Shown: one piece after another, positions 53,625 to 61,880 of the stretch
How positions within the stretch are numbered: the stretch's first letter is position 1
How the letters are laid out: each line of letters starts with the position of its first letter
Assembly: GCF_017352195.1 (NCBI RefSeq)
Contig: NZ_CP071445.1
Span: forward strand, 372,001-436,000
Length of the DNA: 64,000 nucleotides
Source: Sedimentibacter sp. zth1
GTDB lineage: Bacteria; Bacillota; Clostridia; Tissierellales; Sedimentibacteraceae
Direction: 5' to 3'
Notes under the pieces: model-generated
What the model was told of the DNA's origin: nothing
The model's database searches: none
What the model saw: only the letters and a program-made list of their open reading frames with translations
Position numbers and translations under genes: made by a program

Positions 53625-54821
53625 GTGAATTATAAGGATGAAACAATAGACTATATAAAAAAAGTTAAAGAAAATTTAAACATGGGAAAATACCTTTCAG
53701 AAAAAGATTTAGAAAAAGATTTTTACTCAATTAATGAAGTAAGTGGCGTAAAAACTAATAGTTTTAAGTATGAAAATTTAAATGAAATGTTTAAGGTGCA
53801 AGAATTTCTTATTGACGAAGTATGCAAGATTCATGAAAAAGAAAATGACACGGAAAATGAGAGGCTTATTAAGACAAGCCTGAATATAAAAGAGCTACAA
53901 GAACATCTAAATGATGCTAAAAGGGCTTCTAATATATATTCGTTTAATAAAAGTGATTACGAGTATTATTTAATTGGGGATATACATTCAGATACTGTTA
54001 GCTTCAAAAGGATATTACACATTTGCAAATTCTTTGAAAACATTGTAGATAAAAAAAGAATGCGCCTAATCTTTTTAGGGGATTATGTGGATAGAGGAAA
54101 GGCTCATATAAAAACCCTAGAGTATATAATGGCGTTAAAATATGTTTTTCCAAACAATGTATATTTGTTAAGGGGAAATCACGATGATGGAACTATTGTT
54201 AATGAGGAAATCAAGTTACGTGTTAAGAAACGTGATGATGAACCAAGAGATAAATATTTTCTTCTTTATTTAAGTAACCTTTTAGATAAAAAAGAATGCA
54301 AGTTTCATATTATAAATCAATACTTGAAGTTCTTTAATAGTTTATGTAATATTGCATTTATTGATAATATGAATATTACATTGATGGCTGTTCATGGCGG
54401 TATTCCAAGACCTAGAAAAGATTCTTCAATGTATTATAATTATATTAAGAGCCTTTATGACCTTACTAATGTTGAAATAGTAGATAAATTAAATAAAACC
54501 ATAAGAGATAATATGGTTTGGAGTGATCCATGTAATGAAGGTGAGGATCTTAAAGATAATTCTGGAAGATTTAAATTTAATGTGAAGCATTTTGAGGAAT
54601 TTAAGAGAAGAGTTAATTTTGATATTTTAATAAGGGGACATCAGGCAATTGAAGAAGGAAGTAACAATTATTTTAATCATAAATTGTTTACTGTTTTTTC
54701 AAGCGGTAAAATTTTTCAGAATAATATTGATATAAACAATGAAACAGCATATAAGGAAGTAACACCTAAAATTATGTGTTTCTCCTCAGAAGGGGAGCTG
54801 TCTTTGATTGAAACTATGTGA
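53625..54821 (+). CDS. PPP-type metallophosphatase
   Basis: 398 residues, GTG start with a weak AGTAGG site. The core (residues about 110-380) has every metal motif of PPP Ser/Thr phosphatases: YLIGDIHSD, LIFLGDYVDRG, LLRGNHDD, AVHGGIPRP and ILIRGHQAIEEG, with NMVWSDPC between. In eukaryotic PP1/PP2A the same order is found. The N-terminal 110 residues are charged and helical. It may dephosphorylate proteins or small molecules; the target is unknown. Fold-back repeat copies follow. Confidence 0.85.
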   Translation: MNYKDETIDYIKKVKENLNMGKYLSEKDLEKDFYSINEVSGVKTNSFKYENLNEMFKVQEFLIDEVCKIHEKENDTENERLIKTSLNIKELQEHLNDAKRASNIYSFNKSDYEYYLIGDIHSDTVSFKRILHICKFFENIVDKKRMRLIFLGDYVDRGKAHIKTLEYIMALKYVFPNNVYLLRGNHDDGTIVNEEIKLRVKKRDDEPRDKYFLLYLSNLLDKKECKFHIINQYLKFFNSLCNIAFIDNMNITLMAVHGGIPRPRKDSSMYYNYIKSLYDLTNVEIVDKLNKTIRDNMVWSDPCNEGEDLKDNSGRFKFNVKHFEEFKRRVNFDILIRGHQAIEEGSNNYFNHKLFTVFSSGKIFQNNIDINNETAYKEVTPKIMCFSSEGELSLIETM

Positions 54822-54874
54822 TACCTTAAGGACAAGCAATACTTTTGAGGACTGTTTTTTTGTTTAACGATTTA

Positions 54875-55163
54875 GTAAGTCCCTGTGGTCTTGTTATAGT
54901 AAGTCTCTGTGGCTTGTTGTAGCCATCCTCTGTAGAAAGAAAAATAATTAAAATTTCTAGACTAATGTTTCGCATTGAGAATTGTAACTTCAGCTGCACT
55001 CGCAAAAGCCAAATGCGTAGATGAGTTTTTAAAGATAGACTAAATTGGCTTAAAACGTTTGTTTCGCTTTGTACAATTCTTAGCAATGCTCCACAATGTT
55101 ACAAAATTTTGAATTATTTTTCTGTTGAGTAAGCTAGTCTGTGCTAGGTCAATGCAATGTTTT
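54875..55163. repeat. fold-back repeat, copy E, with 24-bp units
   Basis: Two 23-24 bp units (GTAAGTCCCTGTGGTCTTGT..., GTAAGTCTCTGTGGCTTGT...) and a degenerate GCCATCCTCTGTAGAAAG unit run into the full hairpin element (54938-55163). The minus-strand frame through it is spurious. Confidence 0.85.
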
Positions 55164-55179
55164 AAGAAAGACATTTTGA

Positions 55180-55430
55180 GCAAATCTCTGTGGTTTTGTT
55201 GTAGCCAGCCTCTGTAGAAAGAAAAATAATTAAAATTTCTAGACTAATGTTTCGCATTGAGAATTGTAACTTCAGCTGCACTCGCAAAAGCCAAATGCGT
55301 AGATGAGTATTTAAAGATAGGGCTAAATTGGCTTAAAACGCTCGTTTCGCTTCGTACAATTCTTAGCAATGCTCCACAATGTTACAAAATTTTGAATTAT
55401 TTTTCTGTTTGGGAAGCTAGTCTGTGCTAG
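55180..55430. repeat. fold-back repeat, copy F, with 24-bp unit
   Basis: Unit GCAAATCTCTGTGGTTTTGT..., degenerate GCCAGCCTCTGTAGAAAG, then the hairpin element 55220-55430. Its tail stops after CTAGTCTGTGCTAG. It directly follows copy E, reproducing the A-B tandem arrangement at 24.9 kb. The stretch 55431-55681 has no gene. Confidence 0.85.
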
Positions 55431-55681
55431 ATATGGAGGTATACTTTGGAGACGGTTTTTTTCATTGAAGCATAAACAACAAGAAATATAAAATAAATAG
55501 TGTAAATGATTATACAGATAGTAATTTTAATTTAATATATAGCTATTATTTAAGTAAAATTTAAATTAATTTAAAATATATATAGTATAAAATTAACACT
55601 AGGTGTATAATAATCATTATATGGCAAAATTTATATAGAAGTGAAAGTGTTATCTAAAAATATATAAGGGTGGGAAAAAAC

Positions 55682-55867
55682 ATGGAAAAACAATTGCGTA
55701 GAAGTAGTACTAATAAAAAGTTAGCTGGTGTATGTGGTGGTATAGCAGAATATTTTAATATTGACCCAACACTAGTGAGGTTAGGATGGGTTTTATTTGC
55801 TTTTTTTGCTGGTGGAGGTATTATTGCTTATATAATAGCATTAATTGTAATGCCTGAGGGTAATTAA
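55682..55867 (+). CDS. PspC-domain protein
   Basis: 61 residues from the ATG at 55682 (AAGGGTGGG nine bases upstream). It is a PspC domain: [38 protein letters not shown] followed by the second helix [13 protein letters not shown]. Small membrane proteins of this type respond to envelope stress. Monocistronic. Confidence 0.9.
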   Translation: MEKQLRRSSTNKKLAGVCGGIAEYFNIDPTLVRLGWVLFAFFAGGGIIAYIIALIVMPEGN

Positions 55868-55940
55868 TTATAAAATAAACATGAAATATTATAATGAATT
55901 ACAAAATTATAATATGTTTTAAAATAAGGAGTTTAGCATA

Positions 55941-56675
55941 ATGATTGATAGTAAATTAGGAATAATGAATAATTTAGAAAAGTTAGAATCTGAGCATTAT
56001 ATTTTTTATTTCGAAAAAGATAGTTTAGCTAATAAAGATATAGAAAAAATAGAAAAAGAACAAGAAAATTGTTACTATGAAATTACTAAAACATTGAAAA
56101 TTGATTTTAAAGGGAAAATAACTTATTATTTGTGTGATAATCCAGAAATTCTTGGAATTATATATGGCGATAATGAACCATGTAATGGTTTTGCAGACAT
56201 AAAAAATAATGCTATTTATGCTGTTTATAATGAAAATATAAAGTGTATTGGTGCTCATGAGGATGCTCATGTTATATCATATTTGTATAATTGGCCGGAT
56301 TCAGTGGCTATAAGAGAAGGCATAGCAATGTATTTTGATAAAACTTGGTGGGGTATAGATAACTATGTTTGTACGAAAATATATTATGATAGAGGCGAAT
56401 ATCATTCGATAGCACAAATGATAAATGATGAAATTTTTTATGACATACCATGTGAAATATCATACCCAATTGTGGGAGCTTTTACTGACTATGTTATAAG
56501 TAGATGTGGAATAGATAAATACATTGATTTTTACAAAAGCAAAGATATTATGTGGGAAAAGTATTTAGGAATATCTATAAACGAATTAGAAAAAGGTTTT
56601 GTAGAGAAAATCCAAAGTTTGAAACTAGATAATAATACTAGAAAGAACGCAGAGAATGTTTTATTCAAGCAATAA
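55941..56675 (+). CDS. putative HExxH metallopeptidase
   Basis: 244 residues, no signal peptide. GAHEDAHVISYLY contains HEDAH, an HExxH zinc motif. About 25 residues later REGIAMYFD supplies a Glu in the position expected of gluzincin (peptidase MA-like) enzymes. The N-terminal half (LESEHYIFYFEKDSLANKDI) resembles the prodomain-like strand of that group. Substrate and location are unknown. AAGGAG precedes the ATG. A terminator follows. Confidence 0.65.
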   Translation: MIDSKLGIMNNLEKLESEHYIFYFEKDSLANKDIEKIEKEQENCYYEITKTLKIDFKGKITYYLCDNPEILGIIYGDNEPCNGFADIKNNAIYAVYNENIKCIGAHEDAHVISYLYNWPDSVAIREGIAMYFDKTWWGIDNYVCTKIYYDRGEYHSIAQMINDEIFYDIPCEISYPIVGAFTDYVISRCGIDKYIDFYKSKDIMWEKYLGISINELEKGFVEKIQSLKLDNNTRKNAENVLFKQ

Positions 56676-56718
56676 TAAAAAACACGGACAACCATACATA
56701 GATGAAAATATAAAAAAA

Positions 56719-56756
56719 ATACAACAAGCTACTGAAAATGACTTGTTGTATTTTTT
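56719..56756 (+). terminator. terminator of HExxH protein gene
   Basis: A 10-bp stem ATACAACAAG / CTTGTTGTAT with a 13-base loop and a T-run. Confidence 0.85.
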
Positions 56757-57087
56757 ATTAGTAGCATGATGTTTGAGCTAACAAAATAAATAAAATTTAA
56801 TTGAATATTTTTAGACAATAGTTTAAAATCAAAGTAAACGAGAAATTGTTAAAGGAATGGAGTTTCTCAATGTGATTATTTTGTATTTTAAGCCAGATTC
56901 AAAACATTGGGAATCATGATTGTCGGATTTTTATGTATGTTTTCTGTAGCTCTTATAGTTTACTTGGTAATTTAAGCAAGGAGGAAGTTTTTATGGTAAA
57001 TAGCAGTTTAGATTTACTCGTAATTTTGTTGGAAATCGTAATAATGCTTGTAATTTAATTGATGGTGAAACTTTATTAAATAACATT
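56757..57087. other. gene-poor stretch with gene remnants
   Basis: A short hydrophobic frame (MIVGFLCMFSVALIVYLVI) ends at about 56974. AAGGAGG and an ATG at 56994 then open a frame of about 20 codons that soon stops. In another frame an open reading runs from about 57005 (QFRFTRNFVGNRNNACNLIDG) straight into the gene at 57088. This looks like a gene with a damaged 5' part. Confidence 0.4.
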
Positions 57088-57552
57088 TTGTCTAAAAATA
57101 TAAAAGAAATCACTAGTGAGTGCGCAAAATTTATAAAGAAAATATTAAGTAGCGATATTTTGTTTTGTAAATTGGATGATGAAGATAAAAATATTGCTTG
57201 TTTGTTAAAAAAACTCGGATATATTAATTTTGATGAAAAAACAAGTATAATTGAAATTATTGTTCCAGTATTTTATGAATTTGAAAATCATTTACTTGAT
57301 GACATATCCAATATTATTATGAATGAAATATATAGTATTGTAAAATCTTGTTTTGACAATTTTTTAGTTAATGCTAATGTTTTCACTTCTGTAAAACATG
57401 GAGTTGATATAAAAGAACTAGGCAATGAATTGTGGCATCAAATTTTTGGATTTACAAATGAAATGCTAGTAAAATCAGGTTTTGTTCAAAAGCCATTGTA
57501 TATAGAAACAGAAGGTAGATATTTGAGAAGTTTATGTATAGAACTTATGTAA
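57088..57552 (+). CDS. hypothetical protein, probably 5'-truncated
   Basis: 154 residues from a TTG at 57088 with no good ribosome site. The same frame is open another 83 bases upstream (FVGNRNNACNLIDGETLLNN) but lacks a standard start, so the true N-terminus is likely lost to a frameshift near 57000. The protein is helical with motifs KIIEIIVPVFYEFENHLL-like and ELGNELWHQIFGFTNEMLV; there is no recognised family. It ends inside the ribosome-site region of the acetyltransferase that follows (11 bases), so they are co-transcribed. Confidence 0.45.
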   Translation: MSKNIKEITSECAKFIKKILSSDILFCKLDDEDKNIACLLKKLGYINFDEKTSIIEIIVPVFYEFENHLLDDISNIIMNEIYSIVKSCFDNFLVNANVFTSVKHGVDIKELGNELWHQIFGFTNEMLVKSGFVQKPLYIETEGRYLRSLCIELM

Positions 57553-57563
57553 GGGGAAGAAGT

Positions 57564-58070
57564 ATGATAGAAAGTATTTGTTTAGCTACTATTCAGGACG
57601 TCGAAAGAATAGCCCTTATACATACTGAGTCTTGGAAGGTAGCATATAAGAATATCATTCCTACAGATAAATTAGAAGAAATGACTAAAATTGAACCTCG
57701 CACTAAGATGTGGGCTAAGCTTTTGACAGAATATAAGGATTCTACTTATGTGTATAAGCTTAATGATGAGATAATAGGATATTTCACAATTGGAAAATCA
57801 AGAGATAGTGATTTACAAGATGCATATGAACTTATAGGTATATATTTTCATCCTGATTTCTACGGTAGGGGATATGGTAATAAAATGATGGAATTTCTTA
57901 TGGAGAATGTAAAACATAGAGGATTTAATAAAATTTTTCTATGGGTGTTTAAAGAAAATGAACGAGCTATTAGATATTATAAAAAATTCGGGTTTGAATT
58001 TGATGAAAACGAGAAAATACATGATTTAGGAAGAAAAGTATTAGAGCAAAGATATTTAGCATATATATAA
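57564..58070 (+). CDS. GNAT-family N-acetyltransferase
   Basis: 168 residues from the ATG at 57564 (AAGGGGAAG upstream). GNAT fold: IHTESWKVAYKNIIPTDKLEEM at the N-terminus, GYFTIGKSRDSD, GIYFHPDFYGRGYGNKMMEFLM (acetyl-CoA loop RGYGNK) and NERAIRYYKKFGFEFDENEK at the end. This is the type common among ribosomal-protein or small-molecule acetyltransferases; the acceptor is unknown. It follows the 154-residue hypothetical gene. Confidence 0.9.
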   Translation: MIESICLATIQDVERIALIHTESWKVAYKNIIPTDKLEEMTKIEPRTKMWAKLLTEYKDSTYVYKLNDEIIGYFTIGKSRDSDLQDAYELIGIYFHPDFYGRGYGNKMMEFLMENVKHRGFNKIFLWVFKENERAIRYYKKFGFEFDENEKIHDLGRKVLEQRYLAYI

Positions 58071-58137
58071 TAAAATGAGAATTTTAGGCTAAATAATTTA
58101 ACAATTTGTAAGAATACTTATAGTTTATAAAATTTTC

Positions 58138-58166
58138 TTGCAATATATGTCAATTTGATATATAAT
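58138..58166 (+). promoter_or_regulatory. promoter of rsgA-like operon
   Basis: TTGCAA at 58138-58143, 17-bp spacer and TATAAT at 58161-58166. The transcript start is expected near 58173, giving a leader of about 210 nt before rsgA. Confidence 0.7.
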
Positions 58167-58216
58167 AATTGTGGAATTATTTTTCCAATTTTGTTTTACG
58201 AAGGAGTGATTAAATT

Positions 58217-58252
58217 ATGGCAAAAATAAATATTATGGTGATTATTAAATAA
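58217..58252 (+). CDS. leader peptide of rsgA-like gene
   Basis: An 11-residue ORF (MAKINIMVIIK) with AAGGAG ten bases upstream, in the untranslated leader. It is followed by a stem TGGGT/ACCCA (58264-58299) and then a strong terminator at 58339. The order promoter, short ORF, hairpin, terminator, gene is that of ribosome-dependent attenuators of antibiotic-response genes. Translation and function are inferred. Confidence 0.5.
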   Translation: MAKINIMVIIK

Positions 58253-58338
58253 TTTAATAAAGTGGGTGCAAAATCAAATGCTGGTTTTTGTGTACCCAAA
58301 AAAACCCTTTTGTAAATACTGTATACATATGAAAACAG

Positions 58339-58364
58339 AACTTGCCAATGGGCAAGTTTTTTTT
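58339..58364 (+). terminator. intrinsic terminator in leader of rsgA-like gene
   Basis: Perfect 8-bp stem AACTTGCC-AATG-GGCAAGTT running into eight T, only 12 bases before the GGAGG of the gene. It lies well after the promoter at 58138 and so must regulate or terminate the same transcript. Confidence 0.85.
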
Positions 58365-58385
58365 ATGCAAAAATTGGAGGAAATG

Positions 58386-59426
58386 ATGATTAATTTAAAT
58401 GAATTTGGATGGAATTTAGAATATGCAGAGGAAGTAAAACAAAATTTAATCCCTGCGAGAGTAATAGAGGTTCACAGAGAACTATATAAGGTAATTTGTG
58501 AACATGGAGAAATTAATGCAAGATTAAAAGGAACATTTTATAAAGAAATAGAATTTGATGATGATATCCCTGTAGTAGGTGATTTCGTTTATTTATTATA
58601 TAATCAATATGGTGATTCATTGATTGCAAAACTTTGTAAAAGAAAAAGTAAGTTTTCTAGAACAGACTTTTCAGGTCATGCGGTTGGATATGTAAAAACA
58701 ATCCATGAACAAGTTATTGCGGCTAATTTTGATTATGTCTTTATTGTGGTTTCACTAAATCACGATTTTAATATGAATCGTATAGAAAGATATATAGGTG
58801 CAGCAATTCAAAGTGGTGCTGAGCCAGTTATAATACTTACTAAAGCTGATTTAAATAGTGATTATGAAAAATATGTCCAAGAATTAAAAATACAATATAA
58901 TGATATAGATGTTATTGCAATAAGCTCTAAAACTGGATTTGGGTTAGATATTTTAGAAAAATACTTAAATAAAGGTAAGACTTTGGTATTTTTAGGTTCA
59001 TCAGGAGTTGGTAAATCAAGTCTTGTCAATGCAATTGCGGGTGAAGAAATCATGAAGGTTAATGATATTCGTGAGAGTGATTCAAAGGGAAGACATACAA
59101 CTACTCATAGACAGCTAATAATGCTATCTTCTAAAACCATGATAATAGATACCCCTGGTATGAGAGAACTTGGTATGTGGGATGCTGAGGAAGGAATCAA
59201 AAAAACTTATTCTGATATTGATGAATTGATAAAACAATGTCGTTTTTCTGATTGTTCTCATGTGAGTGAGCCAGGATGTGCAGTAAAAGAAGCTATAAAA
59301 TCTGGTGAGCTTGACGAAGATAGATGGAAAAGGTATCTCCAGTTATCGAAAGAAAATAGATTTGGAAAACAAAAATCAGCATATACAAAACGTGAAAAAT
59401 TAGTTAAAAAGATGAAGAAACGATAA
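58386..59426 (+). CDS. RsgA-like ribosome-associated GTPase
   Basis: 346 residues from the ATG at 58386 (GGAGG five bases upstream; the ATG at 58383 is too close, and a longer frame runs through the terminator). An OB-fold N-domain (PARVIEVHRELYKVICEHGEINARLKG) is followed by a circularly permuted GTPase: VSLNHDFN, LTKADL, G1 LGSSGVGKSSLVNAIAG, switch GRHTTTHRQL, and DTPGMRELGMW. The zinc site is CRFSDCSHVSEPGC. RsgA checks 30S maturation. An N-terminal extension (LNEFGWN) and accessory location suggest a second paralogue under attenuation control. Confidence 0.9.
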   Translation: MINLNEFGWNLEYAEEVKQNLIPARVIEVHRELYKVICEHGEINARLKGTFYKEIEFDDDIPVVGDFVYLLYNQYGDSLIAKLCKRKSKFSRTDFSGHAVGYVKTIHEQVIAANFDYVFIVVSLNHDFNMNRIERYIGAAIQSGAEPVIILTKADLNSDYEKYVQELKIQYNDIDVIAISSKTGFGLDILEKYLNKGKTLVFLGSSGVGKSSLVNAIAGEEIMKVNDIRESDSKGRHTTTHRQLIMLSSKTMIIDTPGMRELGMWDAEEGIKKTYSDIDELIKQCRFSDCSHVSEPGCAVKEAIKSGELDEDRWKRYLQLSKENRFGKQKSAYTKREKLVKKMKKR

Positions 59427-59439
59427 GGAGATACAATAA

Positions 59440-60222
59440 ATGAAGAGAATACTAAAACCAAATGAAAATATAAGAAAATTACTTGAATTTACACCTTTAC
59501 AATATATGATAGATTCAATAGAAGAAAATACCAAGTTAGCAGAATTATATATTAATGAATGTGAAAATACATGTTTACTGCTATTTGGACATTATCTCTT
59601 TGTAGCTGGAGAAGTTACTGATGAAGCTACAAACTTTTTATATTATGAAATATTGACAGAAAAAGTTAAAAAAGAGTTAGAAATTATAATTGTATTCTTC
59701 CCAGATGAAACTTGGAAGGATGCAATGATTAATTTGTTTCCTGATAAAAACAATCTATGTGAAAAAAGTTTATATAGAGTTAAACCAACATGTATATGTG
59801 ATAGTTTTGCTAAACAAACAACAAATATAAGAAGAATTACTACTGAACTTTTGAATTCTAATGTTAATAATATTGATATGATTATTGATGAAGTTATAGG
59901 TACTGGAACTTATAATAGTATGGATGATTTTACCCAAAGGGGTATTAGTTTTTCACCAGTTATTGATAATAAAGTATGCGGATTTTGCACAAGCGAATAT
60001 CCAACTAAAAGCGAAATAGCAATAGGGATAGAAGTATTAGAGCAATATCAAAAGCAAGGTATAGCAAAGCAAATGACAAAAATGTTTCTAAGTGAAGCAG
60101 CAAAACAAAATCTAACAGTTAATTGGGAATGCTGGAAATACAATATAGCATCAGCCAATACTGCAAAATCATGTGGCTTTGAAAAAGTTGCAGATTATCC
60201 AGTGATATTTATAGATTTGTAA
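59440..60222 (+). CDS. GNAT-family acetyltransferase (two-domain)
   Basis: 260 residues, ATG with AAGGAG upstream, 13 bases after the rsgA-like gene, so one operon. The C-terminal half is a GNAT domain (FCTSEYPTKSEIAIGIEVLEQYQKQGIAKQMTKMFL with the acetyl-CoA loop, then ECWKYNIASANTAKSCGFEKV). The N-terminal 130 residues match the helper domain seen in PF12746-type acetyltransferases. The substrate is unknown; its link to a ribosome GTPase suggests a role in translation stress or drug modification. Confidence 0.82.
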   Translation: MKRILKPNENIRKLLEFTPLQYMIDSIEENTKLAELYINECENTCLLLFGHYLFVAGEVTDEATNFLYYEILTEKVKKELEIIIVFFPDETWKDAMINLFPDKNNLCEKSLYRVKPTCICDSFAKQTTNIRRITTELLNSNVNNIDMIIDEVIGTGTYNSMDDFTQRGISFSPVIDNKVCGFCTSEYPTKSEIAIGIEVLEQYQKQGIAKQMTKMFLSEAAKQNLTVNWECWKYNIASANTAKSCGFEKVADYPVIFIDL

Positions 60223-60436
60223 TATTTATAATAGTTCAAAATTAAAATAATGTTATAGGAGGTTTAAACTATGAATAAATTCTAATTTTAGACAAAAACA
60301 ACTGTCTCCCAAATGATATAGCTTAAAACATCAAGATTTTTTCTTGACGATTTAAGCTATGTTGCTATAAAGGGTATACTCATAACAAATAGTTAATTTG
60401 GGTATAGAACATTTTTTCCTAATATGCTTCATTGAA
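60223..60436. other. spacer with mini-ORF and hairpin
   Basis: TAGGAGG and ATG at 60271 open a frame of only four codons (MNKF-stop), like the beginning of a gene cut off by deletion. A stem ATAGCTTAAA / TTTAAGCTAT (60318-60360) encloses a second stem TCAAGA / TCTTGA. No T-run follows, so this is a structure of uncertain use rather than a plain terminator. Confidence 0.4.
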
Positions 60437-61438
60437 TCATTTTGTGCTCTCCAAAAGTTTGTCGGTGATTTCTGCAATTTTATCTATGTTATTTAAATAG
60501 ATAAAGTGTGTGCCATCAAGAATTTCAAATTTTGCGTTTTTGCCAATTCTCTCAAGATGCATATGCTGATATGCTTGTGGTGTCATTTTAATTTGCTTAT
60601 TTGGAGTTTCATAAGTTTGCTTTGAAATGATCTTAAAGTATGGAATAGATGACGGAAATGGTAAATCCATAGTTTGTTTGATAAATTCAGTTGAATTTGC
60701 CATCTGTTCTAATACATTATCCGTTATTGAAAATCCATTAAAAACAGTTGCATCGCTAATTTCTTTTTCAGTGAAACCGTTTGAAAGTAAATCAGTTTTA
60801 TTTACTGTTAAAGATGCTATGAGTGAGGTGACACCTATGTTTTGTTGGAATTTTGCTATAGGCAATAAAGATTTTACAATAGCAGGTATTTTTTCATAAA
60901 TTGCAGTAGATGTACTGTCAAGAGAGATTATAGCTTCAATTTCATTGGGATATTTTGCCGCATAATATTCACTGTAGATGCCAGAAATAGAATGTGGCAT
61001 TAAAACATATGGTGCTTTAAACCCTGCTTTGCTTAGTGCTGTTCTTGTCTCTTCAATGTAGTTTTCACATGTACGAGGCTTCGATGTTTGACTGCTAAAT
61101 CCTACACCGAAATATTCTACACAGACAACAGTGTATTTTTCACTGAGCTTTCTCATAAGTGGAGAGAAATCAGCAGATGGGAGGGCTATACCCATACCGG
61201 GTAATAATACAATTGTCTTTTCGCCATTGCCCATAGAATAAACATGCATTTGACCGTCATCAACATCAATAAGCTGACCATAAGGCTTTATTTCTACTAA
61301 CTTTGATTTAAAATATGTACTATGTAAAATTGCTCCAATTGACATTAAAACTGCAATCACTCCAACTATAATTCCCAATATCATCATAATCTTATTCCCT
61401 CTTTTCATTTTTGGTTTGGTATAATTTGAACAGTTCAT
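60437..61438 (-). CDS. membrane-anchored alpha/beta hydrolase
   Basis: 333 residues. A basic N-terminus and one membrane helix (IMMILGIIVGVIAVLMSIGAIL) anchor an outer alpha/beta hydrolase: IVLLPGMGIALPSADFSPLM, nucleophile elbow MPHSISGIYSEYY (Ser in PHSIS, with Pro instead of the usual Gly), acid region PFPSSIPYFKII and His in LDGTHFIYLNN. GGAG precedes the ATG. The substrate is unknown. The ArsR-like regulator at 61843 lies upstream on the same strand, and an IS110 relic lies between. Confidence 0.8.
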   Translation of the reverse strand: MNCSNYTKPKMKRGNKIMMILGIIVGVIAVLMSIGAILHSTYFKSKLVEIKPYGQLIDVDDGQMHVYSMGNGEKTIVLLPGMGIALPSADFSPLMRKLSEKYTVVCVEYFGVGFSSQTSKPRTCENYIEETRTALSKAGFKAPYVLMPHSISGIYSEYYAAKYPNEIEAIISLDSTSTAIYEKIPAIVKSLLPIAKFQQNIGVTSLIASLTVNKTDLLSNGFTEKEISDATVFNGFSITDNVLEQMANSTEFIKQTMDLPFPSSIPYFKIISKQTYETPNKQIKMTPQAYQHMHLERIGKNAKFEILDGTHFIYLNNIDKIAEITDKLLESTK

Positions 61439-61670
61439 AATATTTTCTCCTTTATAATAAGTTTATAGGTAATTAAATAACTAATGTAAACTTATTTATT
61501 TTTTTAATATTTAATATAGATAAAAGATCAATTTACACAATAAACAATAAATACTTTTTATATAACAAGTTCTTATCTAGTAACTAAATATATAATTAAT
61601 ATCTATTGCTGATTCTTTAATGTCTTTTGTCTATATAATTTACAATTTTTATTTATTAAAATAATTCCTA

Positions 61671-61880
61671 ATGTTTCTTAATATAATTAAAAGCAATGAT
61701 TTTAAAACAACTATAATTGGATTTGAATCAACTTCTTTTTATAGTGTACACATTGCAAATTTCCTATATGCTAGTGAAAAACTTATGCTATTCAAGTCGT
61801 ATGTCAAAAGAAAATTGCTAATTATAAAGCTTCCTTCAATGTTTACGCTTCGTCAACTGGTGATGAAATAATAGAAATAT
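61671..61880 (+). pseudogene. IS110-family transposase relic
   Basis: The frame contains FKTTIIGFESTSFYSVHIANFL then YASEKLMLFKSYV, the DEDD-type N-terminal region of IS110 transposases (I-G-x-E-x-T-x-x-Y...N-x-L). Near 61800 the frame shifts and continues as KEIANYKASF in another frame, then ends. The rest of the gene is absent. It overlaps the 3' end of the ArsR-like gene on the other strand by about 38 bases. The stretch 61439-61670 has no gene. Confidence 0.7.

Noticed and set aside
25190-55086. Similar minus-strand frames of about 70-86 codons in repeat copies B, D and E (LSQFSLSLKTHLRIW...)
   Set aside because: They resemble each other only because the fold-back repeat is conserved as DNA. 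They have no ribosome sites, and the tails differ or are cut by flanking sequence.
58266-58385. Longer N-terminus for the RsgA-like protein (start at 58266)
   Set aside because: This frame would read through the perfect terminator hairpin and its U-run. The GGAGG at 58376 points to the ATG at 58386.
61671-61871. 66-codon plus-strand frame as a genuine small protein
   Set aside because: Its sequence is IS110 transposase-like and continues in another frame, so it is a relic.
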